Part shown: piece after piece, positions 1-5,700 of the stretch
How the letters are laid out: each line of letters starts with the position of its first letter
Numbering within the stretch: the stretch's first letter is position 1
Assembly (NCBI GenBank): GCA_021810735.1
Contig: JAJZIF010000213.1
Location: 1-6,690 of the forward strand
DNA length: 6,690 nt
DNA from: Acidobacteriota bacterium
GTDB taxonomy: Bacteria; Acidobacteriota; Terriglobia; Terriglobales; Acidobacteriaceae
Reading direction: 5' to 3'
Program-made: the position numbers and the translations under genes
The notes under the pieces: model-generated
Seen by the model: only the letters and a program-made list of their open reading frames with translations
What the model was told of the DNA's origin: nothing
Databases searched by the model: none

Positions 1-55
1 CCACGCGTTCCGGAACGATTTCGCTCCAGCGCGTTCCTGTCGCCGGAGAGAGAAC

Positions 56-82
56 CTCGCGTAGACAAAATCGACACGCGAG
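56..82. repeat. 7-bp perfect inverted repeat, possible hairpin
   Basis: CTCGCGT at 56-62 is the exact reverse complement of ACGCGAG at 76-82, with a 13-nt AT-richer spacer. Transcribed, it would form a GC-rich stem. No T-run follows, so it is not a standard intrinsic terminator. It could be a weak terminator or processing hairpin for an upstream gene, or an operator ahead of the phospholipase gene. No function is shown. Confidence 0.35.
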
Positions 83-138
83 ATAAATCGGTTGAGCCGT
101 CCCTATGCGCATAATCACAGTTACAAGCAAAATGTTTT

Positions 139-143
139 AGGAG
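139..143 (+). promoter_or_regulatory. Shine-Dalgarno site deciding the phospholipase start
   Basis: AGGAG lies 5 nt before the ATG at 149, while the longer in-frame option, TTG at 92, has no purine-rich site in front of it. This fixes the start and places the signal peptide at the true N-terminus. Confidence 0.75.
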
Positions 144-148
144 TAGCC

Positions 149-1228
149 ATGTTTTCGCGACAAATATCTCTGCTAGTGTTACTCCTTTGTCTCACGATCT
201 GCACGGCAGTAGCTTGCGCCCAGGATAATCAAGTCCGCATCAACGAAATTCAGGTCATTGGTACCCACAACAGCTACCACGCCGGCCTGACGCCCAGCAC
301 GGCCAAGCTGTTGCAGGAGAAGAACCCGAAAGCTTTCGATGCGCTCAATTACCGGCATCCGTCGCTGACCAGGCAGCTGGACGAAGGCGTGCGTCAGTTG
401 GAAATCGACGTGTTTGCCGACACGAAAGGCGGACTATACGCACATCCCTACAGCGAAAAGATGGTGGCTGCCGCCGGGTTGCCGCCTGACCCGCCGTATG
501 ACCAGAATGGTGTGATGGACAGGCCGGGTTTCAAGGTCTTGCACGTGCAGGATATCGATCAGCGAAGCGTATGCGAGCCTTTTACAGCCTGCCTGGCGCA
601 GGTACGTGCGTGGTCAAAGGCGCATCCGCGGCACTTGCCCATCTTTCTACTCATCGAAACCAAGCAGACTCCATTGAAGGTGGACTTCCCATCGGTGCAG
701 CCCGAGCTCTTCACGCCAGAAGTCTTCGATGCGCTGGATAGCGAGATCCGCTCCATCTTTTCGGCAGACGAGCTCATCACCCCGGACGATGTACGCGGCC
801 GCTATCCCACACTGAACGCGGCCGCGCGCGCGGGGCAGTGGCCGACGCTCGCAGAAGCGCGAGGCAAGGTCATGTTCCTGATGGATCAAAGGCCAATGGA
901 ACCGGTCTACACCGAAGGTCATCCGAGTCTCCAGGGCCGCGTGCTGTTCACCAACGGAACGCCCGGCGAGCCGGACGCGGCCTTCACCGAGGCCAACGAC
1001 GAGACGCCCGAAGTCATCGACACACTGATGCGCGACGGCTACCTGGTGCGTACCCGCACCGATGAAAATACGGTGCAGGCGCGCATGAATGACACCACAA
1101 GGCGCGATGCGGTCATGAAGAGTGGTGCTCAGATTCTGTCTACCGACTACCCCGCGGTGAAGCGGCGCCGAGCGGCTTCGCAGTCGAGTTTCCCGGCGGT
1201 GTACTGGCGCGTTGCAATCCCATCCTGA
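149..1228 (+). CDS. Secreted Ca2+-dependent phosphoinositide phospholipase C-like protein (PI-PLC-C1 type)
   Basis: A 359-residue exported protein of the PLC-like phosphodiesterase TIM-barrel superfamily, most like Ca2+-dependent PI-PLC (PI-PLC-C1). Such enzymes cleave phosphoinositide head groups. Residues 1-24 are a signal peptide: F-S-R-Q, a leucine-rich core, and probable cleavage after Ala24 (ACA|QDN). The barrel opens with IGTHNSYH (38-44), where His40 is the expected first catalytic histidine. EIDVF (85-89) supplies acidic metal-ligand candidates, KVLHVQD (129-135) offers the second histidine, His132, and LLIETK (167-172) gives Glu170. The C-terminal strand reads GAQILSTDYP (326-335), typical of the family end. 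The ATG at 149 is chosen because AGGAG (139-143) sits 5 nt upstream; a TTG at 92 would only add 19 residues ahead of a clear signal peptide. No operon partner lies downstream. The substrate is uncertain, since a soil bacterium has few phosphoinositides of its own; foreign membranes or another phosphodiester are alternatives. Confidence 0.85.
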   Translation: MFSRQISLLVLLLCLTICTAVACAQDNQVRINEIQVIGTHNSYHAGLTPSTAKLLQEKNPKAFDALNYRHPSLTRQLDEGVRQLEIDVFADTKGGLYAHPYSEKMVAAAGLPPDPPYDQNGVMDRPGFKVLHVQDIDQRSVCEPFTACLAQVRAWSKAHPRHLPIFLLIETKQTPLKVDFPSVQPELFTPEVFDALDSEIRSIFSADELITPDDVRGRYPTLNAAARAGQWPTLAEARGKVMFLMDQRPMEPVYTEGHPSLQGRVLFTNGTPGEPDAAFTEANDETPEVIDTLMRDGYLVRTRTDENTVQARMNDTTRRDAVMKSGAQILSTDYPAVKRRRAASQSSFPAVYWRVAIPS

Positions 1229-1239
1229 AAGCTCCTGGA

Positions 1240-1251
1240 TGCGTCGACGCA
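1240..1251. repeat. Perfect 12-bp palindrome after the phospholipase gene
   Basis: TGCGTCGACGCA is fully self-complementary and starts 12 bp after the phospholipase stop. It is flanked by a further GCTC (1231-1234)/GAGC (1258-1261) pair, so a longer imperfect hairpin is possible. It has no T-run on either strand. It sits close to where the - strand glycoside hydrolase remnant loses recognisable similarity, so it may mark a rearrangement point or a weak bidirectional terminator. Confidence 0.35.
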
Positions 1252-1280
1252 CTTCTTGAGCCGAAGCGGTAAGAGCCCAG

Positions 1281-1576
1281 AACATACCGAACGCAATCCG
1301 CACCGAGTTGCTTGATCGCGCTGAATGCGCCATCGTGAACGACAGATCCTCGGTTCAGCATAGGATTGACGACGACCTGAAAGGTCGGGGTGGAACGCGA
1401 CACGATCAGTACCTTGTTTCAATCCACTATGACTTTAGGCGCCCGGTTTGTGCAAGGCAAGCTGTCACCCCCGAAAGAAGTACAATCAGCCACAGGCAGA
1501 GCTTGCACGGCCAACCGTATACGCTATGACGAGACAACCGAGTTGACTTATTTCTCTCTGATAGACGACTTTGCAT
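1281..1576 (-). pseudogene. 5' remnant of a secreted glycoside hydrolase, frameshifted and truncated
   Basis: Read on the - strand, an ATG at 1576 opens a 49-codon frame with a clear export signal: basic N-region, then CLWLIVLLSGVTACLAQ (residues 27-43), which carries both a lipobox-like VTAC and a signal-peptidase-like CLA|Q. It stops at TAG (1429-1427). In another frame, from 1436 to 1281, comes KVIVD, a TGA, NKVLIVSRSTPTFQ, then VVVNPMLNRGSVVHDGAF and IKQLGADCVRYV. This block resembles, from memory, the N-terminus of secreted bacterial glycosidases often annotated as GH39/beta-xylosidase-like (TTPTxQVVVNPLLxRGSxIHD...LGADYVRYVPW). Signal and block join naturally if one indel between 1448 and 1436 and a TGG-to-TGA change are undone. 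After RYV the similarity ends, and the rest of a several-hundred-residue protein is absent because the phospholipase gene begins there. No convincing Shine-Dalgarno site precedes the ATG. The decay is seen directly; the family name is inferred. Confidence 0.6.
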
Positions 1577-1725
1577 GGAAAGAACTGTAGCCTTGATTTC
1601 CTCATGATGCTATCCCTGCCGATTTCGAAGAAGTTACTTTGAGAAATCCAACCTAGTCAGGTTAGCCGTCAATACAGATCTCTTGCTTCACTACTTGCAA
1701 TTCGCGACGTTGTTCTTAACGTTGG

Positions 1726-1731
1726 TTGACA
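1726..1731 (+). promoter_or_regulatory. Possible -35 element upstream of the PGI gene
   Basis: TTGACA matches the sigma-70 -35 consensus exactly and lies in the AT-rich stretch 153 bp before the PGI start. The -10 at usual spacing is poor: TAGCAA at 1750-1755 with an 18-bp spacer matches 3 of 6. It is a candidate only. Confidence 0.25.
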
Positions 1732-1870
1732 GTTCATATTTTGGATAACTAGCAAATGATATGCTGAGTTCAGTTTGGCATGTTGCCCTCGGCCCAATCG
1801 ACTACCATCCTAACGCCGCTTTGCTCACTTGAACTCTCGGGGCAATGCAAAAGGCTGCGTCCATACTTTT

Positions 1871-1878
1871 GGAAGGGG
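1871..1878 (+). promoter_or_regulatory. Shine-Dalgarno site deciding the PGI start
   Basis: GGAAGGGG lies 5 nt before the ATG at 1884. The in-frame ATG at 1845 has only a weak purine stretch before it, so 1884 is preferred and the protein is 184, not 197, residues. Confidence 0.7.
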
Positions 1879-1883
1879 TTCCG

Positions 1884-2438
1884 ATGACAGCTATTTCGAT
1901 GGATTGGACGAAAGGTGTTTTGACTGGCGCCGGCGTACTGGAAACCGGCAAGACACTGGGGGAGATACGTCCCATTTTTTATGATCGTGAGGCTGCCAGT
2001 CGAATGCCTGCGCACTTGGAGATCTATCGTGTCCAGAGTTACACGCCAGTGGCCGCTGGAACCGAGGGTGGCCTCTATCTGGCCGGCACGATTCTCCAGC
2101 CAGGAAAGGTGGGCAACGAGTACTTCATGACCAGGGGGCATTTCCATCACGTGCGAAATCGCGCGGAATACTATTTCACGTTCCATGGAACCGGTGCGCT
2201 TCTGTTGATGGATGAAGGTCGAACGACACGGTACGAGAAAATGTCGCCGGGTTCAGTCCATTACATTGCAGGGAGCACTGCTCATCGAGTGGCCAACATT
2301 GGCGATACTCCTCTGGTATTTTCCGCGTGTTTGCCAAGCGACGCAGGATACGATTATGAAACCATCGAGCGCGACGGCTTTAGTGCGCGCATGTTCGAGC
2401 TAGACGGGGAACCCGTCCTGGTTCCCGAGGGATCATAA
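1884..2438 (+). CDS. Cupin-type glucose-6-phosphate isomerase
   Basis: A 184-residue cytoplasmic metalloenzyme of the cupin GPI family, which interconverts glucose-6-phosphate and fructose-6-phosphate and is unrelated to classical PGI. The length matches archaeal cupin PGIs (about 190 aa). The metal site is complete: TRGHFHH (83-89) gives His86 and His88, RAEYYF (93-98) gives Glu95, and STAHRV (131-136) gives His134, the expected HxH-x6-E...H pattern. The family-like tail GYDYETIERDGF (155-166) and DGEPVLVP (174-181) are also present. The ATG at 1884 is chosen over one at 1845 because GGAAGGGG (1871-1878) precedes it and the shorter N-terminus fits the family. The next co-directional gene, a ROK kinase, is 261 bp away, so shared transcription is possible but not obvious. 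Some cupin relatives isomerise other sugar phosphates or sulfo-sugars; the intact canonical site favours PGI activity, perhaps with mannose-6-phosphate tolerance. Confidence 0.88.
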   Translation: MTAISMDWTKGVLTGAGVLETGKTLGEIRPIFYDREAASRMPAHLEIYRVQSYTPVAAGTEGGLYLAGTILQPGKVGNEYFMTRGHFHHVRNRAEYYFTFHGTGALLLMDEGRTTRYEKMSPGSVHYIAGSTAHRVANIGDTPLVFSACLPSDAGYDYETIERDGFSARMFELDGEPVLVPEGS

Positions 2439-2699
2439 AACTCTGTCGAGCGCGACACCTGCCAGTCTCATACCGGCCTATCATTCTTGGCTTCTCGATA
2501 TTGTTGGCAGCAAAGTGAGCGCGGCACCAACCAGTGAAATCGGACCCGTAGCGGGAACGCCCTGCAGCATGATTGACCGGCATGGTTCCAGAATGTGGCT
2601 TGGTGACTTTATGAAATCAGCTAGTGTACAGTGATGTGTGAACTTTGATTCTTACTTGGCATCTCTAGCCATTACCACAACTCCTTCCTCGGGTAAACG
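2439..2699. other. 261-bp spacer between PGI and ROK kinase genes
   Basis: No gene was recognised. The + frame containing position 2440 stays open without an early start codon to a TGA near 2633, but its peptide resembles nothing I know. The length and AT-richer right end (about 2600-2699) suggest a separate promoter for the kinase gene; no good -35/-10 pair was found (TTGGTG 2600-2605 with TAGTGT 2622-2627 is weak). No terminator hairpin follows the PGI stop. Confidence 0.4.
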
Positions 2700-3638
2700 A
2701 TGAAAGCCATTTCTATTGATATGGGCGGGTCTCACGTCAAACTCGCCGTGGTCGAGAACGCGAGCATTCTCGCTACCGACGAAATTTCCGTCGATTATGG
2801 TGCTGGCCTGCGTCCGGTGCTGCCCGTCTTCAAAACCATCATCGACAGGATGTTGTCTCACCTTGGAATGCGCCCCGAAGATTGCGTGGGGCTGGCTATG
2901 GGTTTCTGCGCCATGGTCGATCGAACCACCGGAAAGGTAGTCTCCACCAACGGCAAATTCGACGACGCCACCGGAATCGATCTACCCGCGTGGTGTCAAA
3001 CTGAATTTGGCATACCTTTTGGTTTGGAAAATGATGCGCGCATGGCACTGCTGGGCGAGTGGTACGCCGGCGCGGCAAAAGGCGTCGACGACGTCGTGAT
3101 GATTACGCTGGGAACGGGCATCGGCGGAGCGGCCATGGCCGGCGGCAAACTTTTCCGCACCAAGCAAGTACAGGGTGGAACCGTTGGCGGGCATATTCCT
3201 GTTCTTTTCACTGGCAGGCAATGCACTTGCGGTGCTGTGGGATGCATGGAAGCGGAAGCCGCAGGCTGGTCGCTGCCTCTGGTCGCAAAGGAATGGCCAG
3301 GGATTGAGCATAGCCGCCTGGCGACAGTCGAACGCGTTGACTTTCGCTCTGTATTTGAGTTTGCCCGCGAGGGAGACGCTATTGCCGCTGCGATACGGGA
3401 CCGATGCCTGCATGTCTGGGCCGTGGGGACCGTCGGGCTCATCCATATGTACGGCCCGGAACGGGTCATTATTGGAGGAGGCGTCATGCGAAGTGCTGAT
3501 GTCATCATTCCCTATATTCAGGAGTACGTGCGGAAATTTTCATGGACGCCCAGCGGCACGGTTCTGATCGTGCCCGCTTCGTTAGGAAATGATGCTGGTC
3601 TGCTGGGTGCTATCCCTCTGCTGGATGGCCTGCACTAA
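2700..3638 (+). CDS. ROK-family sugar kinase with altered sugar-binding motif
   Basis: A 312-residue cytoplasmic protein, the usual length for ROK sugar kinases, with no N-terminal DNA-binding domain, so it is an enzyme rather than a repressor. Motifs in order: ATP phosphate-1 loop DMGGSHVK (7-14); sugar-binding ENDAR (110-114), with Asp112 the likely catalytic base; phosphate-2 LGTGIGG (137-143); zinc site His165 with CTCGAVGC (175-182) and following Glu184; adenosine-region IIGGGV (257-262); C-terminal GNDAGLLGA (296-304). The odd point is TVGGH (161-165): ROK hexokinases normally have ExGH there, with the Glu contacting the sugar, but the position is Val162. The catalytic and zinc residues are kept, so the kinase is probably active on a sugar other than plain glucose. 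The ATG at 2700 has no strong Shine-Dalgarno site (only CGGGTAA), suggesting weak or unusual translation initiation. PGI and PMI genes nearby suggest the product is a hexose-6-phosphate. It converges on the GNAT remnant 25 bp away. Confidence 0.85.
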   Translation: MKAISIDMGGSHVKLAVVENASILATDEISVDYGAGLRPVLPVFKTIIDRMLSHLGMRPEDCVGLAMGFCAMVDRTTGKVVSTNGKFDDATGIDLPAWCQTEFGIPFGLENDARMALLGEWYAGAAKGVDDVVMITLGTGIGGAAMAGGKLFRTKQVQGGTVGGHIPVLFTGRQCTCGAVGCMEAEAAGWSLPLVAKEWPGIEHSRLATVERVDFRSVFEFAREGDAIAAAIRDRCLHVWAVGTVGLIHMYGPERVIIGGGVMRSADVIIPYIQEYVRKFSWTPSGTVLIVPASLGNDAGLLGAIPLLDGLH

Positions 3639-3663
3639 AGCGAACGGTCTAGGATCGGGCCAG

Positions 3664-3939
3664 CTATATCGGACGGGGGAAACTGGATTCGTCATACTTC
3701 TTGAAGTAGTGCCGCGCTCCACCATCTGCAACAACATAAGCTTTCACTGCGGGATCCGTGCCCGATATCTTGGCGAGGTAGTCGGAGTACTGCTGCCGCC
3801 AACCGCGATATCTGCAGTCGAAGACATCTCTGCCTGGCGTCCCCTCCAGAAAGCGATGATAGGGCGTGAATGCGGAGATGCATATATCCAGCACGCGCTC
3901 GTAATCCTGCGTTGCAGATGCTCTTATGTGTAAGTCCAT
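3664..3939 (-). pseudogene. Truncated GNAT-family acetyltransferase remnant
   Basis: A 91-residue reading frame whose first ~70 residues look like the start of a GNAT N-acetyltransferase: IRASATQDYERVLDICISAF (5-24), then a block rich in aromatic and charged residues, FDCRYRGWRQQY (40-51), and AKISGTDPAVKAYVVADGG (56-74). GNAT enzymes move the acetyl group of acetyl-CoA to an amine and are normally 150-170 residues. Here the central strands and the acetyl-CoA loop (Q/RxxGxG/A) are missing. The last residues, ARHYFKKYDE (75-84), look like a typical GNAT C-terminus joined directly to the N-terminal part, so an in-frame internal deletion is the simplest reading. It follows the PMI gene by 18 bp on the same strand and would be co-transcribed. 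The start ATG overlaps another ATG in the string ATGGATG, and the ribosome site is weak (GAGA 11 nt upstream). It could be a small stable protein, but acetyltransferase activity is unlikely. Confidence 0.55.
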
Positions 3940-3957
3940 CCATTGTTTCTCTGGCTT

Positions 3958-5700
3958 TCACACATCAACCGGCCGCTCGACTCGGACAAATGCTTTGATG
4001 GTCGCTAGCGGAGTCTTTGTTTCTCCCAGCGGCGAGATGCGGTACTTTCCTACCGCTGCCGGAACGATGAAGGTCTCCGCGTAGTGCACTGTGAAAGGTT
4101 CGAATGCTTCCGTGGGGCTTTCGACGACAATCTGCTCTCCCTCGACCAGGTTCAATACATTCAAAGTGCCTTGCGTGTCATGCTCGACCGGCCCAGTGAA
4201 CCAGTGCCGTCTGGTCTCGATAAATTCTGATTTGTATAACCCCGTCGACTCTTCGCGCCAACCCGGCCCACTGGCAACGGGATGTACGAGGTCAATCAAG
4301 TTCTCACTCACCCATTCCGTCGTCCGGTCCCACTGAATATTTTCCAGTCCATAATCGAGATGGATGGGACGTGGTTTGCCGTCGAGGTCCAGGCGATCCC
4401 AATCCCAAAGCTTGAAGGTAAAAATATACGGGGTTGCGCTGATTTCCAAAACAAGCCCGTTGCGCCCCGAACAATGAATGGTGCCGGCTGGAATGGAAAG
4501 ATGAGAATGTTTCTTTACCGGCCAGGCATTGACATATTTCTCTGCTGGAAATGGCCGTTCACCGGTCTGCGCAAGGCGCAAATCTTGCTCCATTCGATTG
4601 CGATCCACATTCTCTTTCAGTCCCAGATACACCACCGCATCGGGCTCTGCGTCCAGCATGTAATAGCTTTCATCCTGCGTGTACGGCATACCGAATTTTT
4701 CCTGGATAAAAGATTTCAGCGGATGGACCTGCAGCGAGAGATTGCCTCCGCCCACAGTATCGAGAAAATCAAATCGAATGGGAAATTCGGCGCCAAATCG
4801 TTTCAAAATATCGGCGCCAAGCAGCTTTTCAGGATGCTGATGCACCAGAGTGATGGCCGGCACTTCGATCGTTCGTGATCCAAACCCAAGTCTTAGGCTG
4901 TTCTCTTCCGGAACGCAATCGAAGCACCAGGCAAAGTTCGGCGGCTCTTTGGGTAGATCGAAGTGGGTGCGCATCCATTCTCCGCCCCACGGTCCAGGGT
5001 CGAAGAATGGCACAACCCGAAATGGCCGCTCGCATGTTTTTTTCAGGCCAAGACGATACAAATCTCCGGCGACCATCAGCGGAGTTTCTGGCAGATTCGT
5101 GTCGAGAAAAATATCGATCTTCTCAAAAACGTCCAGTCGGATCGCATCGGTAACGCGCCAGTCAATGAAAAAGGCCCGCTTATACAATTCGCGCGCCGAT
5201 GCCTGCGAATTGTCCGCGCCGAGATTGCCAACTTGGTGCGTTCTTTGCCGCTTCTGAATTTCCCATCGCGCCAGGTCCGCGTAGATCAAAATGTCCCATT
5301 CCTGAGCGATCTCAGCAGCTCCTGTCCCAAGAACGACCATCAAACCGCTTTCATGGGAACGCACCCGCGAGCGCGCCGATTGAAGACGCTGAGGCGAGAA
5401 AAAATCTAAGATAGTCCAGCGCTGCATTCTAGCGAATACCGGGTCATTTCCCAGGATGGGCGCAAACTGTGCTTCCAGCTCTTTTGCGTCCTTCAAAACA
5501 TCCGCCGCCAAAATGCACACATCCGGGCGCAAGCGGGCCAGCAACTCGCGTCGAATCTCTTCAAGGTCAACACCCGGGTAACATTCCAGCACCAGGACAC
5601 ATCGGGAGCGCCCGGCAATGGACGGCTGAAGTGTAGCGGCAATCTGTTCCCAGCCAGCAACGCAATCCTCGTCCGACTGCGTCACCTGGACGACGGGCAA
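3958..5700 (-). CDS. manA: Class I mannose-6-phosphate isomerase with a kinase-like N-terminal extension
   Basis: A 580-residue cytoplasmic protein. Its C-terminal part (about 223-575) is a class I (cupin, zinc) mannose-6-phosphate isomerase, which interconverts mannose-6-phosphate and fructose-6-phosphate. The domain opens with RPFRVVPFFDPGPWGGEW (225-242), the usual P-x-x-x-x-x-x-WGG entry. Metal ligands are expected at QVHP (324-327; Gln324, His326), DESYYMLDA (343-351; Glu344) and PAGTIHC (404-410; His409). The first ~215 residues are extra. RCVLVLECYPGVD (33-45) resembles a strand plus a degenerate P-loop lacking GKS/T, and DILIYADLARWEIQKRQR (136-153) resembles a uridine-kinase-like strand and basic helix. 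I recall long PMIs of this kind in Firmicutes as well. The start is a TTG at 5700-5698: AGGA lies 5 nt upstream in the DNA read on the - strand, and an in-frame TAG (5709-5707) blocks any longer form. It heads a likely two-gene unit with the GNAT remnant. The role of the extension is unknown. Confidence 0.85.
   Translation of the reverse strand: MPVVQVTQSDEDCVAGWEQIAATLQPSIAGRSRCVLVLECYPGVDLEEIRRELLARLRPDVCILAADVLKDAKELEAQFAPILGNDPVFARMQRWTILDFFSPQRLQSARSRVRSHESGLMVVLGTGAAEIAQEWDILIYADLARWEIQKRQRTHQVGNLGADNSQASARELYKRAFFIDWRVTDAIRLDVFEKIDIFLDTNLPETPLMVAGDLYRLGLKKTCERPFRVVPFFDPGPWGGEWMRTHFDLPKEPPNFAWCFDCVPEENSLRLGFGSRTIEVPAITLVHQHPEKLLGADILKRFGAEFPIRFDFLDTVGGGNLSLQVHPLKSFIQEKFGMPYTQDESYYMLDAEPDAVVYLGLKENVDRNRMEQDLRLAQTGERPFPAEKYVNAWPVKKHSHLSIPAGTIHCSGRNGLVLEISATPYIFTFKLWDWDRLDLDGKPRPIHLDYGLENIQWDRTTEWVSENLIDLVHPVASGPGWREESTGLYKSEFIETRRHWFTGPVEHDTQGTLNVLNLVEGEQIVVESPTEAFEPFTVHYAETFIVPAAVGKYRISPLGETKTPLATIKAFVRVERPVDV

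Larger units (their letters stand above)
1..148. other. Upstream flank and leader of the phospholipase gene
   Basis: No complete gene lies here. Frame 1 on the + strand is open from the window edge to a TAA at 112-114 (37 codons), so it could be the tail of an upstream gene ending 34 bp before the phospholipase start. The peptide resembles nothing I recognise and the stretch is too short to call. Two dyads are visible: a perfect 12-bp palindrome at 6-17 and a 7-bp inverted repeat at 56-62/76-82. No convincing -35/-10 pair was found. Confidence 0.4.
1229..1883. other. 655-bp gene-poor gap between phospholipase and cupin PGI genes
   Basis: The left half (about 1281-1576) holds a decayed - strand glycoside hydrolase fragment, described separately. 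A perfect 12-bp palindrome lies at 1240-1251. The right half (about 1577-1883) is AT-richer and has no convincing gene. It contains a small hairpin (AACCT 1650-1654, AGGTT 1659-1663), a perfect -35-like TTGACA at 1726-1731 and the PGI ribosome binding site. The promoter of the PGI gene should lie here. Confidence 0.6.

Noticed and set aside
647..1333. A 228-codon - strand frame over the phospholipase gene
   Set aside because: It lies opposite a gene with clear family motifs and its peptide is Arg-rich with no recognisable domain; it is a shadow frame.
1390..1590. + strand frames of 66 and 73 codons in the gap
   Set aside because: The opposite strand carries the signal peptide and conserved block of a glycosidase remnant, which explains the openness; the + peptides look random.
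1650..1663. AACCT/AGGTT small hairpin as a terminator or operator
   Set aside because: A 5-bp stem with a 4-nt loop and no T-run or second copy is within chance expectation.
1770..2186. A 138-codon - strand frame over the PGI start
   Set aside because: It overlaps a complete cupin PGI with all metal ligands and shows no domain of its own.
2440..2635. Open + frame in the PGI-ROK spacer
   Set aside because: There is no start near its beginning and no recognisable similarity; a chance open stretch cannot be excluded.
3626..3662. TGGCC/GGCCA pair between the convergent ROK and GNAT ends as a terminator
   Set aside because: The stem is only 5 bp with a 27-nt loop and no T-run, too weak for an intrinsic terminator.
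4282..4878. A 198-codon + strand frame inside the PMI gene
   Set aside because: It is antisense to the PMI catalytic domain, whose motifs are intact; no ribosome site or family resemblance.
1884..5700. A sulfoquinovose (sulfo-sugar) degradation cluster based on a cupin isomerase next to a ROK kinase
   Set aside because: No sulfofructose transaldolase, aldolase, sulfoquinovosidase or sulfonate exporter is present, and the cupin site matches canonical PGI.
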